From Proteobacteria bacterium UBA1844 (GTDB lineage: Bacteria; Pseudomonadota; Gammaproteobacteria; Steroidobacterales; Woeseiaceae): 8,142 nt of DNA. Made by a program: the position numbers and the translations under genes. Shown here piece after piece: positions 1 through 6,247 of this stretch. The notes under the pieces are model-generated. The model was given only the letters and a program-made list of their open reading frames with translations. It was not told where the DNA came from and ran no database searches. The stretch is taken from positions 4,218 through 12,359 of the forward strand of contig DDIS01000133.1 in assembly GCA_002338615.1 (NCBI GenBank). Direction: 5' to 3'. Every line of letters starts with the position of its first letter. Within the stretch, counting starts at the first letter, position 1.

Positions 1-99
1 ACCAGCCGTACCGGCTACCGGGATGTGCGTACCGAATTTCGGGTGGCGCCGGAGATTGATATGCAACCGGTTGTTGTACGATGCGAGGAACGAATTTGA
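1..99 (+). CDS. 3' end of an unidentified upstream gene (partial)
   Basis: Reading frame 1 is open from the left edge and stops with TGA at 97-99, giving 32 residues that begin TSRTGYRDVRTEF and end VVVRCEERI. No start is visible, so the gene begins outside the window. Its stop lies inside the start region of the next gene: it overlaps the ATG at 81 by 19 bases, or forms a TTGA stop/start overlap with a possible TTG start at 96. Either way it is probably co-transcribed with that gene. The tail shares a loose YRD...RT..FR[VI]A pattern with the C-terminus of the next protein (FGE-like fold). The stretch is too short for a family call, and I do not assign a function. Confidence 0.6.
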   Translation, partial: TSRTGYRDVRTEFRVAPEIDMQPVVVRCEERI

Positions 100-2519
100 A
101 TTTTGAGCACCTCTTCATACGCGACGTTGACGGTGAGCGTCGTATAGAGGCACGACAACTGCCATTGCGCATCGGCACCGGCAGCGACTCGGAAATTCGG
201 TTACCGGGTCCAGGCGGCGGGCACGTGGCACTGCTGGATATCCTGGACGGTGCACCCTTTGTGCAGCCCGTCGGTCGCGTTGCCAGCATCAGCCTTAACG
301 GCGAACTGCTCGAAACCAGCCGGCGCCTTGCAGATGGCGACGAGATCAGTTACTACGGCAGTCGTATCCGGGTACGCGCTGATGAGCGTCTGGAGCTTGA
401 AGTCCAGCTCGAAGACAGTGCCTTCGTCACCCGGCCGCCGGAATCGTCCGATGACGCAGCACACGGGCCTGATCAGGCCATCCAAGCGACCGCGTTTCGC
501 CGCGCGACCGAAAGCACTGCAACACAGCTGGAGGCACAGAGCCATGTGTTGCGTAACTCGGTCGTTGCAGGTTTAGGTTTTCTTCTGCTGGCCTCCTACC
601 TGTTATTTTCCGCAAAGTCGGTTGAATTCAATATTCAACCTGTCACGCCCGACAAGGTTTCCGTTGACGGTGGCTGGTTTCGTTTGCCACTCGGGAACCG
701 GGTCTTGCTGCGTCAGGGAGAGTACCGGCTGCGGGTAGAAAAAGAGGGCTACTACGATGTGGAACAGGACTTCGTGGTTGACGAGGCACAAAGCAAGACA
801 GTGAGCGTCACACTGCGTAAACTGCCGGGCAAATTGACCGTCGGAACGATACCGCCCGGTACCGGAACGGTCTCAATTGACGATACCTTCGTCGGCCCGG
901 CGCCGCTTGGGCCGGTCGAGCTGCAGCCAGGCGAACACAGTTTGCAGGTAGAGTCGGAACGCTACTTGCCCTATACGGACATCATTCAGTTTGCAGGGAT
1001 GAATCAGAATCAGCACCTGCAGGTGCAACTGGTACCAGGCTGGGCCGATGTGCATATCGATTCGCTGCCGCAGGGCGCACAGATTTATTCAGGCGAGAAA
1101 TTGCTCGGTACCACACCGGCAGTGGTCGAACTGATGGAAGGGTCACATCCAGTGTCCGTCATCAAGGACAGCTACAAAGCCTGGGATGGTACCGTGATCG
1201 CCGTGGCCGACGTCGCGCAGGAGCTGCCCCTCGTCCGACTCGAAGCCGCGGACGCCAGTCTCAGGGTGAATTCCATTCCACGCGGTGCGAACGTCATGGT
1301 AAATGGCCGTTATCGTGGCCAGTCGCCGGTTACGCTGGACCTCGCACCGGATATCGATTATGAAATCGGTTTGTCCAAAGCCGGCTACGGTACCTCGACG
1401 CGCAAAGTCCGCCTGGCGTCGGCGGCGAAAGAATCCATTACCGTGGACCTGAGCGCGCGAACCGGTTCGATCAAAATCAACGTGGCGCCCGCTGATGCGA
1501 CTGTATTTGTTGATGGCACGGAGCGGGGCCGTGGCACTTTGGAACTACAATTAAGTTCCGCGCCGCACCGGATCGAGGTGCGGAAGAGCGGCTACGAGTC
1601 CTGGTCGAGAACCGTGACTCCGCGTCCTGGCTACCCGCAGATCGTGACGGCGAAGTTGCGTTCCGACGAAGAAGTCGCACGCTCGAAGATCGACCCGGTG
1701 GTACAAACGGCCGGCGGGAAAAGTCTGCGCCGTGTGGAACCGGGCACGTTTATGATGGGCAGCTCGCGAAGTGAGCAGGGCCGGCGCGCGAACGAAGTCC
1801 TGTTGCCGGTGCGCATCACCCGGCCTTACTACATCAGCACGCAGGAAGTTACCAATAAGGAATTTGCGGAATTCATGCCCACACACGACTCCGGTTCGGC
1901 CGTGCACGCAACCCTCGCCGGGGATCAGAATCCGGTCGCGAATGTGACGTGGGCACAAGCCGCGGAGTATTGTAACTTCCTGAGCGCCCGCGAAGGCCTC
2001 ACACCGGTCTACCAGGAACGCTTTGGCAGTTATGAGCCAATTTTGCCGTTTCCGGACGGCTATCGGCTGCCGACTGAAGCAGAGTGGGCCTGGGCCGTGC
2101 GTTTTGCAGCGAAGCCAACGGCAACGCGCTACGCCTGGGGCGACGATTGGCCACCGAAAGGCGACGCGGGCAACATTGGCGACAAGTCGGCGGCCGACCT
2201 GATACCGAGTATCCTGCCCAATTACAATGATGGCTTCGCCGCAACGGCGCCGGTTGGCAGCTTCAAGGCAAATGCGCTGGGTATTTTCGACGGTGGCGGC
2301 AATGTCGCGGAGTGGGTGAACGACTTTTACACCGTGCCAGCGCCGGGCCTGAAAGAGCCGCTCGCGGATCCGGTTGGTCCGGTAAAAGGCAGCGGCCATG
2401 TCATACGAGGATCGAGCTGGAAACACGCCGGGATGACCGAGTTGCGCCAGAGTTATCGTGATTACGGCGAGGATGCCCGCACGGACCTGGGTTTTCGTAT
2501 CGCACGGAACGCGGACTAG
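81..2519 (+). CDS. FHA-like / membrane span / five PEGA repeats / FGE-sulfatase-like scaffold protein
   Basis: This 812-residue protein has four parts. Residues 10-100 look like a divergent FHA domain: LRIGTGSDSEIRL, a retained His in GGGHVALL and SLNG before the last strands, but no SRKH-type serine-arginine. Residues 161-177 are the only clear membrane span; the Arg-rich flank before it suggests cytoplasmic FHA and periplasmic C-terminus. Residues 182-527 hold five units of about 70 residues, each with PEGA features (a 'P.ga.V.vdg...G.tP' hairpin, then a 'H.v.v.k.gY' strand). Residues 548-808 match the FGE-sulfatase/SUMF1 fold: GTFMMGSS, YYISTQEVTNKEF, NVTWAQAAEYCNFLSAREG, GYRLPTEAEWAWA, GNVAEWVND, VIRGSSW and GFRIAR. 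The only Cys is 631 in the AEYCNFLS helix, and none lies in the C-terminal segment where true FGE enzymes carry their active-site pair. It is therefore probably a binding or structural domain. ATG 81 has no clear Shine-Dalgarno; TTG 96 is a credible alternative giving 807 residues. Confidence 0.88.
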   Translation: MRGTNLNFEHLFIRDVDGERRIEARQLPLRIGTGSDSEIRLPGPGGGHVALLDILDGAPFVQPVGRVASISLNGELLETSRRLADGDEISYYGSRIRVRADERLELEVQLEDSAFVTRPPESSDDAAHGPDQAIQATAFRRATESTATQLEAQSHVLRNSVVAGLGFLLLASYLLFSAKSVEFNIQPVTPDKVSVDGGWFRLPLGNRVLLRQGEYRLRVEKEGYYDVEQDFVVDEAQSKTVSVTLRKLPGKLTVGTIPPGTGTVSIDDTFVGPAPLGPVELQPGEHSLQVESERYLPYTDIIQFAGMNQNQHLQVQLVPGWADVHIDSLPQGAQIYSGEKLLGTTPAVVELMEGSHPVSVIKDSYKAWDGTVIAVADVAQELPLVRLEAADASLRVNSIPRGANVMVNGRYRGQSPVTLDLAPDIDYEIGLSKAGYGTSTRKVRLASAAKESITVDLSARTGSIKINVAPADATVFVDGTERGRGTLELQLSSAPHRIEVRKSGYESWSRTVTPRPGYPQIVTAKLRSDEEVARSKIDPVVQTAGGKSLRRVEPGTFMMGSSRSEQGRRANEVLLPVRITRPYYISTQEVTNKEFAEFMPTHDSGSAVHATLAGDQNPVANVTWAQAAEYCNFLSAREGLTPVYQERFGSYEPILPFPDGYRLPTEAEWAWAVRFAAKPTATRYAWGDDWPPKGDAGNIGDKSAADLIPSILPNYNDGFAATAPVGSFKANALGIFDGGGNVAEWVNDFYTVPAPGLKEPLADPVGPVKGSGHVIRGSSWKHAGMTELRQSYRDYGEDARTDLGFRIARNAD
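85..98 (+). promoter_or_regulatory. Shine-Dalgarno GAGGAA with alternative TTG start (TTGA overlap)
   Basis: GAGGAA at 85-90 sits 5 bases before an in-frame TTG at 96-98. That TTG overlaps the TGA stop (97-99) of the upstream gene as TTGA, a typical coupled stop/start. The ATG at 81 has only pyrimidine-rich and mixed sequence upstream (CCGGTTGTTGTACG). The FHA-like strand begins several residues after either start, so protein homology does not decide between them. The sequence favours TTG 96, while general start-codon preference favours ATG 81. Confidence 0.45.
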
Positions 2520-2520
2520 T

Positions 2521-2540
2521 GGCGCGCAAAAAAACGCGCC
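2521..2540 (+). terminator. Hairpin just after the PEGA/FGE-like gene (weak terminator candidate)
   Basis: GGCGCG (2521-2526) and CGCGCC (2535-2540) form a perfect 6-bp GC stem around an 8-base loop of C plus seven A. It starts two bases after the TAG stop. No T-run follows (GACCTGTGTG), so it is not a canonical intrinsic terminator; it could attenuate transcription or protect the 3' end of the upstream message. A second short stem, GCCGG (2559-2563) with CCGGC (2572-2576), is followed by TTT. Confidence 0.35.
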
Positions 2541-2594
2541 GACCTGTGTGAGTTATTTGCCGGACGGGACACCGGCTTTCGGACACAAAAATTG

Positions 2595-2636
2595 ATTGGA
2601 CAATTGGACAACAAAGCGGTCCAAGGATCATTGATC
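2595..2636 (+). repeat. Cluster of short direct and inverted repeats in the 133-base gap (operator candidate)
   Basis: ATTGGACA occurs twice in perfect tandem (2595-2602 and 2603-2610). The second copy's TTGGAC (2604-2609) is inverted as GTCCAA at 2619-2624, giving a 6-bp stem with a 9-base loop. A near-palindrome GATCA-T-TGATC follows at 2626-2636. All of this lies 17-58 bases before the ATG of the acidic protein gene, where a promoter or operator would be expected. I could not find a convincing -35/-10 pair with 16-18 base spacing, so the regulatory role is inference. Confidence 0.3.
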
Positions 2637-2652
2637 ACAACTGGATAAGGCT

Positions 2653-2961
2653 ATGAAATTCATGAAAGTGCCAGGGCTGCTCCTGGTGCTGCTGGCGGTT
2701 CTGCCAGGCAACAATATCCATGCACAGGATGCGGCTGAGAGTGCTGATGAAACCGGGGCTCCCGTGCAATCGTCTGACGATGATGCAAGCAGCGAGGCTG
2801 TTGCACCTGCCGCGGCTGAAGCCAGGGACGAGAGCAAAGACGAAGGCGGCGAGGTCCTCGAAACGGATGATGAGAGTTACCTAGATATAGAAACCGATGA
2901 ATTTAAACCCAGCGAAGTAATCCCGACGGACCAGTCAATTGCATTTCCGACTGACATCTAA
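2653..2961 (+). CDS. Small, highly acidic secreted protein
   Basis: This 102-residue protein starts with a clear Sec signal peptide: MKFMK, then a Leu/Val-rich core (LLLVLLAVL), with probable cleavage after IHA (residue 24). The mature part of about 78 residues has some 25 Asp/Glu against three Lys/Arg, plus many Ala and Ser, and is likely disordered. The last 19 residues (FKPSEVIPTDQSIAFPTDI) differ in composition, with proline and hydrophobic residues, and look like a short binding motif at the end of a flexible acidic linker. There is no lipobox Cys. AAGG at 2647-2650 is close to the ATG (2-base gap); GGAT at 2643 is an alternative ribosome site. It is the first gene of the run and 15 bases precede the channel gene, so it is probably a periplasmic accessory of that channel. 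I do not recognise a named family. Confidence 0.75.
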   Translation: MKFMKVPGLLLVLLAVLPGNNIHAQDAAESADETGAPVQSSDDDASSEAVAPAAAEARDESKDEGGEVLETDDESYLDIETDEFKPSEVIPTDQSIAFPTDI

Positions 2962-2976
2962 GGAACAACTGACTCG

Positions 2977-3777
2977 ATGAAGAAAAAAAATATTCCGATC
3001 GAATTTGTCTTTCAGCTTTTTGCGCTGATTATTGCCATCATTGTGGTTCATGCGTTTTACGTATCGGTTGTCAGGCCCAATGCGGCGGCAGTTATCGAGC
3101 AGCAGGCAGCGGCGTTGGAGGCCGATCCAGAATACGTCAAGGAGCGCTCGGTCTGGGTGTTGATCAAGGACCTCGAGCAGGAGTCCTGTTTTATCCTGAT
3201 GTTCTGGGCACTGGCCATCATGGCATTCAAGACGGTGAAGACCCTGCAGGAGCGTCGCTTGCTCGACGTGGATTTGGTGCCGGTCGCCGATGGTATGCGG
3301 ATTCTGCCCGAGGACACGCGTGAATTTGCGCGCCAGGTACAGGCATTGCCGGATGACCGCCAGCGCATGTTGCTGCCACGTGCGCTGCTGAATGCCTTAC
3401 GCCGATTTAATTCCACCGGCAATATTCAGGATGTCGCGACCAGCACGCATACGGTGTGCGAGTCGGAAGCGGAACGGCTTGAGTCCGAGCTTTCGATGAT
3501 CCGCTACATTTCCTGGGCGATTCCGTCGATCGGTTTTATCGGTACCGTACGCGGTATTGGCGAGGCGCTCGCACAGGCAGACAAGGCGGTGCAGGGCGAC
3601 ATCGCGGGCGTAACGCAAAGCCTCGGCATTGCGTTCAACTCGACCTTTGTTGCGTTGTTGATCAGCATCTTCCTGATGTTTCTCGTGCACCAGTTGCAAT
3701 TACTGCAAGAGCGGCTGGTCTTCGACATCGAAGAGTATTGCGACCAGAAACTGATTCGACACATGAAAGCGGATTAG
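2977..3777 (+). CDS. MotA/TolQ/ExbB-family proton channel protein
   Basis: This is a 266-residue inner-membrane protein with hydrophobic segments near residues 10-31, 68-86, 176-196 and 219-240. The family signature is in the last two: IPSIGFIGTVRGIGEAL (182-198), closely like the ExbB/TolQ 'P..GL.GTV.GI' motif, and LGIAFNSTFVALLIS (216-230). Thr190 and Thr223 fall where ExbB and TolQ carry the threonines lining the proton path. About 88 cytoplasmic residues (87-174) separate segments 2 and 3. In the known family, pentamers of this subunit surround two copies of a single-helix partner (ExbD, TolR, MotB) and use the proton motive force to drive motion. No ordinary ExbD/TolR gene is visible; the two downstream vWA proteins have the right membrane layout to be partners. 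The ribosome site AGGA (2961-2964) overlaps the previous stop and is 12 bases from the ATG, longer than usual. Tandem stops TAG-TGA end the gene. It is not close enough to name tolQ or exbB. Confidence 0.88.
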   Translation: MKKKNIPIEFVFQLFALIIAIIVVHAFYVSVVRPNAAAVIEQQAAALEADPEYVKERSVWVLIKDLEQESCFILMFWALAIMAFKTVKTLQERRLLDVDLVPVADGMRILPEDTREFARQVQALPDDRQRMLLPRALLNALRRFNSTGNIQDVATSTHTVCESEAERLESELSMIRYISWAIPSIGFIGTVRGIGEALAQADKAVQGDIAGVTQSLGIAFNSTFVALLISIFLMFLVHQLQLLQERLVFDIEEYCDQKLIRHMKAD

Positions 3778-3786
3778 TGAATCGAA

Positions 3787-5154
3787 GTGACCTTGCTCAT
3801 AGCAGACATTAACGACGCTTGCATTACTCTGATCTCCAAGAATGGGACTCTGTACAACGAGCCCGGCTACGCGTTGCTGGACGACGTCACGCTATCGACA
3901 GGCAGTGCCGCGTACCGGATGTCGCGCCTGCGGCCACGGCATATAAATGCGCAATTCTGGTCGGGTTTGAGTGTCGATTCTTTGCCGGACACGCGATTTC
4001 GTCATCTGTCCGCAGCAGACCTGGTTAGTCGCCAGCTCGAGCAAATGTGGCAGGCAGCGCCCGCCGACGCAGATCGCGTCGTGATTGCGGTGCCTGCTTA
4101 CATGGGGGCCGAACAGTTGGGCCTCTTGCTCGGCATCTGCAATGAGCTCAAGTTGCCGGTTGCGGCGCTGGTTGACGCGGCAGTTGCTGCTACCCGTCGT
4201 GAGTATGTCAACGCGCGACCTGTACATATCGATTTTTCCCTGCATACCTGCCTGCTCACACGCATGAGCCAGGCAGAGAATGCCCGGGTTGAAAAGGCAG
4301 CAATGGTTGAAGATGCCGGGTTGGTCGCGCTGCACGACACCTGGATACGCACTGTCTCGGAGTTGTTCGTTCGGCAGTCGCGCTTTGATCCACTGCATAC
4401 CGCGGATACGGAACAACAATTGCTGGAACATTTGCCTGGCTGGCTGCGGGTTGCTACAGGTGGCGGTACCGTCGTGGCCGACCTTGAAGCTGCCGGCACT
4501 ACGCATAGCGCGGAGATCGAGGCGCTGGCGCTGGTCGCAGCGGCAGCGCCGCACTACCAGCGTATTATCAGCCAGCTGCGTACGCTGGTGCGTGCCGATG
4601 AGACGCCCGCGCTGCAGCTCAGCGATCGCGCGGCGCAAATGCCAGGCTTTGCAGATATGTTGAAAGCGCGCGTCGGGGGCGAAGTATTCCTGCTCGAACC
4701 TGGTGCTACTGCGCGAGGACTACTCGGTCGTTGTCGCGACATCACAGTTGGCGATGGCCCTGTCAGCCTGATTCGGCAACTGCCGTGGGACCAGGCGGCA
4801 GTGGCATTCGAGTTGGCGGCGGACAACGATGGTGGTGGCCGACCAAGCCACGTGTTGTATGACAACACGGCTTACTTGCTGGATTCGGAGGTGCTCAATT
4901 TTGGTACGCGAGCGCTGCCCGGTGAGCGTTGGGTGGGTTTGCCGGACAGCATGCCGGGAATTTCGCGCAAACATTGCGCAATGAAAATCGATGGTGGGCA
5001 ATGTGTTGTTCAGGATTTCAGTCGTTACGGCACGTTCCTGAACGGTCACCGGATTGATGGCAGCGCCGTGTTGCAGGTGGGCGATTTGCTGCGCATTGGC
5101 ACACCGGGATTCGAGTTGCGCATGATCACGACGGGAGACGCACGTGGCACGTAG
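3787..5154 (+). CDS. Actin-like ATPase-fold protein fused to a C-terminal FHA domain
   Basis: The protein has 455 residues, a GTG start and no signal peptide or membrane span, so it is cytoplasmic. Residues 1-320 resemble a reduced Hsp70/FtsA-type actin fold: an opening strand-turn-strand LLIADINDACITLIS (phosphate-1 position), RVVIAVPAYMGAEQ followed by a helix and LPVAALVDAAVAAT (as in Hsp70 'v.tVPA.f...Q' and 'pvaaliepaAAa'), HIDFSLHTCLLT (phosphate-2 position) and VATGGGTVVADLE (adenosine-type glycine loop). The usual DxGT residues are altered, so ATP hydrolysis is doubtful. Residues 355-447 are a near-canonical FHA domain with FGTR, GISRKHCAM (Ser393, Arg394, His396), DFSRYGTFLNG (Asn419) and GDLLRIG. 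FHA domains bind phosphothreonine peptides. A TGA at 3778 is in frame, so the start must lie between 3781 and about 3793; the Shine-Dalgarno is weak. The 3' end overlaps the next gene by 11 bases. It probably reads a phosphorylation signal and controls the adjacent channel complex. Confidence 0.75.
   Translation: MTLLIADINDACITLISKNGTLYNEPGYALLDDVTLSTGSAAYRMSRLRPRHINAQFWSGLSVDSLPDTRFRHLSAADLVSRQLEQMWQAAPADADRVVIAVPAYMGAEQLGLLLGICNELKLPVAALVDAAVAATRREYVNARPVHIDFSLHTCLLTRMSQAENARVEKAAMVEDAGLVALHDTWIRTVSELFVRQSRFDPLHTADTEQQLLEHLPGWLRVATGGGTVVADLEAAGTTHSAEIEALALVAAAAPHYQRIISQLRTLVRADETPALQLSDRAAQMPGFADMLKARVGGEVFLLEPGATARGLLGRCRDITVGDGPVSLIRQLPWDQAAVAFELAADNDGGGRPSHVLYDNTAYLLDSEVLNFGTRALPGERWVGLPDSMPGISRKHCAMKIDGGQCVVQDFSRYGTFLNGHRIDGSAVLQVGDLLRIGTPGFELRMITTGDARGT
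5134..5146 (+). promoter_or_regulatory. Shine-Dalgarno and GTG start of the first vWA gene
   Basis: GGAG at 5134-5137 (within GGGAGA) lies 6 bases before GTG 5144. Both are inside the last codons of the actin-like/FHA gene, whose stop is TAG 5152-5154. The strong site and the overlap support GTG 5144 as the start and imply translational coupling. The resulting N-terminus MARRRRESQ fits a positive-inside membrane anchor. Confidence 0.7.
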
Positions 5155-6247
5155 GCGCCGTGAATCCCAGGTCTTCAGCATGTCGTTTCTAGACTGCATG
5201 AGCTGCGGCTTTGGCGCGGTAATCCTGCTTTTCATGATCATCAACGCGCAGGTTCGCGAAACCACTGAGGACGATCCGGACAGCCGGATGGCGGAAACTC
5301 ACAAGCTCGAAGTCGAAATTCTCGAGGGGCGCAAGAACATGGTGCTTGCGAAGAATACGATCGAAAACCTTGAGGCCAAAAAGGAATCTGCACAGGGCCA
5401 GATCGACCAGGTTCTTGCACTGCTCGCGGAACTTCGCGCCGAGCTATCGAAGTATGACAACGACACACTGGCAAAAGTGGAGCGTGTCGAGTCATTACAG
5501 TCGGACATCGAGACACTGGAAGCGGAGGTGCAGCGGCTGCTCAAACTCGCCGCCGAACAGGAAAGTGAAGGCGATCGAATTCGAGAGTTCGACGACAAAG
5601 GCCAGGGTTCGCGGCAGTACCTTACGGGACTGAGACTCGATGGCAAGCGCACTCTGATCCTCGTGGACCGCTCGGCCAGTATGCTCGATGACACAATTGT
5701 CAATATCATTCGCCGTCGCAATATGCCAGATGCCGATAAGCTGCGCTCGGTGAAGTGGCGCCAGGTTGTGGCGAGCGTTGACTGGCTGACCGCGCAGATT
5801 CGGCCGGATACCGAATTCCAGATCTACATGTTCAACAACACCGCCGAGCCGGTTATCAAAGGCAGCGGCGGCACCTGGTTGACGGCTGCGGATGGCACGC
5901 TACTCGACGAAGCCGTCCGCGTATTACGCGGCACGCCGCCATCGAACGGCACGAATATGCGGGCCGCGTTTGCAGTTGCACGCGAGCTCAAGCCGGCGCC
6001 GGACAATATCGTGTTGTTTGCGGATGGCCTGCCGACGATGAGTGCTCCGGTCAGTAATCGCAGCACCGTCTCGAGCGGGCAAAGAGTTTCGCTGTTTCGC
6101 GAAGCGGTACGCGAAATACCGGGCAACATTCCGGTCAACGTACTGTTGTATCCCCTGGAAGGCGATTTCGAGGCGCCGATCCTGTATTGGGCCATGACTT
6201 TCGAGACCGGCGGATCGCTGATCAGCGTGAGCAGGGACTGGCCATGA
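5144..6247 (+). CDS. Membrane-anchored coiled-coil vWA protein, copy 1 (ExbD/MotB-like topology)
   Basis: This 367-residue protein begins with a basic stretch (MARRRR), then one membrane helix at about residues 15-35 with the motif FSMSFLDCMSCGFGAVILLF. Asp17 sits at its start. Residues 50-148 are charged heptad-like sequence predicted as coiled coil. Residues 167-362 form a vWA domain with a complete metal site (MIDAS): DRSASM (Asp175, Ser177, Ser179), Thr270 in SNGTNM and Asp294 in LFADGLPT. Basic N-terminus and helix place the coiled coil and vWA domain in the periplasm. vWA domains with an intact MIDAS bind partner proteins through a Mg or Mn ion. The Asp-bearing single helix next to a TolQ/ExbB-type gene recalls the proton-carrying helix of ExbD, TolR or MotB; that role is inferred. 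The stop overlaps the next start as ATGA (6244-6247), and the next gene is a paralogue. Confidence 0.85.
   Translation: MARRRRESQVFSMSFLDCMSCGFGAVILLFMIINAQVRETTEDDPDSRMAETHKLEVEILEGRKNMVLAKNTIENLEAKKESAQGQIDQVLALLAELRAELSKYDNDTLAKVERVESLQSDIETLEAEVQRLLKLAAEQESEGDRIREFDDKGQGSRQYLTGLRLDGKRTLILVDRSASMLDDTIVNIIRRRNMPDADKLRSVKWRQVVASVDWLTAQIRPDTEFQIYMFNNTAEPVIKGSGGTWLTAADGTLLDEAVRVLRGTPPSNGTNMRAAFAVARELKPAPDNIVLFADGLPTMSAPVSNRSTVSSGQRVSLFREAVREIPGNIPVNVLLYPLEGDFEAPILYWAMTFETGGSLISVSRDWP
5174..5199 (+). repeat. 26-base near-repeat encoding the membrane motif, copy 1
   Basis: Bases 5174-5199 (TTCAGC...GACTGCAT) match 6271-6296 at 24 of 26 positions; the differences are at the 7th and 18th base. 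It encodes FSMSFLDCM in the first vWA protein and FSLSFLDCI in the second. The rest of the two genes is much less alike at base level, so this is the most constrained or most recently homogenised part of the pair. Confidence 0.8.

Noticed and set aside
1551..2426. Long minus-strand open frame (291 codons) opposite the FGE-like domain
   Set aside because: The opposite plus-strand frame encodes clear FGE-fold motifs over the same bases; the minus-strand product is rich in Arg, His and Cys with no recognisable domain, as expected of an antisense shadow in GC-rich DNA.
548..2519. Functional formylglycine-generating enzyme with a sulfatase substrate
   Set aside because: The fold motifs are present but the C-terminal active-site cysteines are absent, and no sulfatase gene is visible in the window.
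2592..2620. Sigma-70 promoter starting from TTGATT or TTGGAC in the 133-base gap
   Set aside because: No acceptable -10 hexamer lies 16-18 bases downstream of either.
2977..3777. Zorya-type anti-phage defence (ZorA/ZorB)
   Set aside because: The channel is only 266 residues with no long C-terminal tail, there is no MotB/OmpA fusion partner, and no ZorC, ZorD or ZorE helicase or nuclease gene is seen.
3892..4638. Minus-strand open frame (248 codons) opposite the actin-like region
   Set aside because: Composition is shadow-like (many Arg, Gln, Cys) and the plus strand has a convincing continuous protein with a terminal FHA domain.
6187..6243. Longer N-terminus for the second vWA protein from ATG 6187
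   Set aside because: The extra 19 residues lie wholly inside the previous gene, do not align with the first vWA copy and would put a charged stretch before the normal basic anchor; ATG 6244 has a proper Shine-Dalgarno and ATGA overlap.
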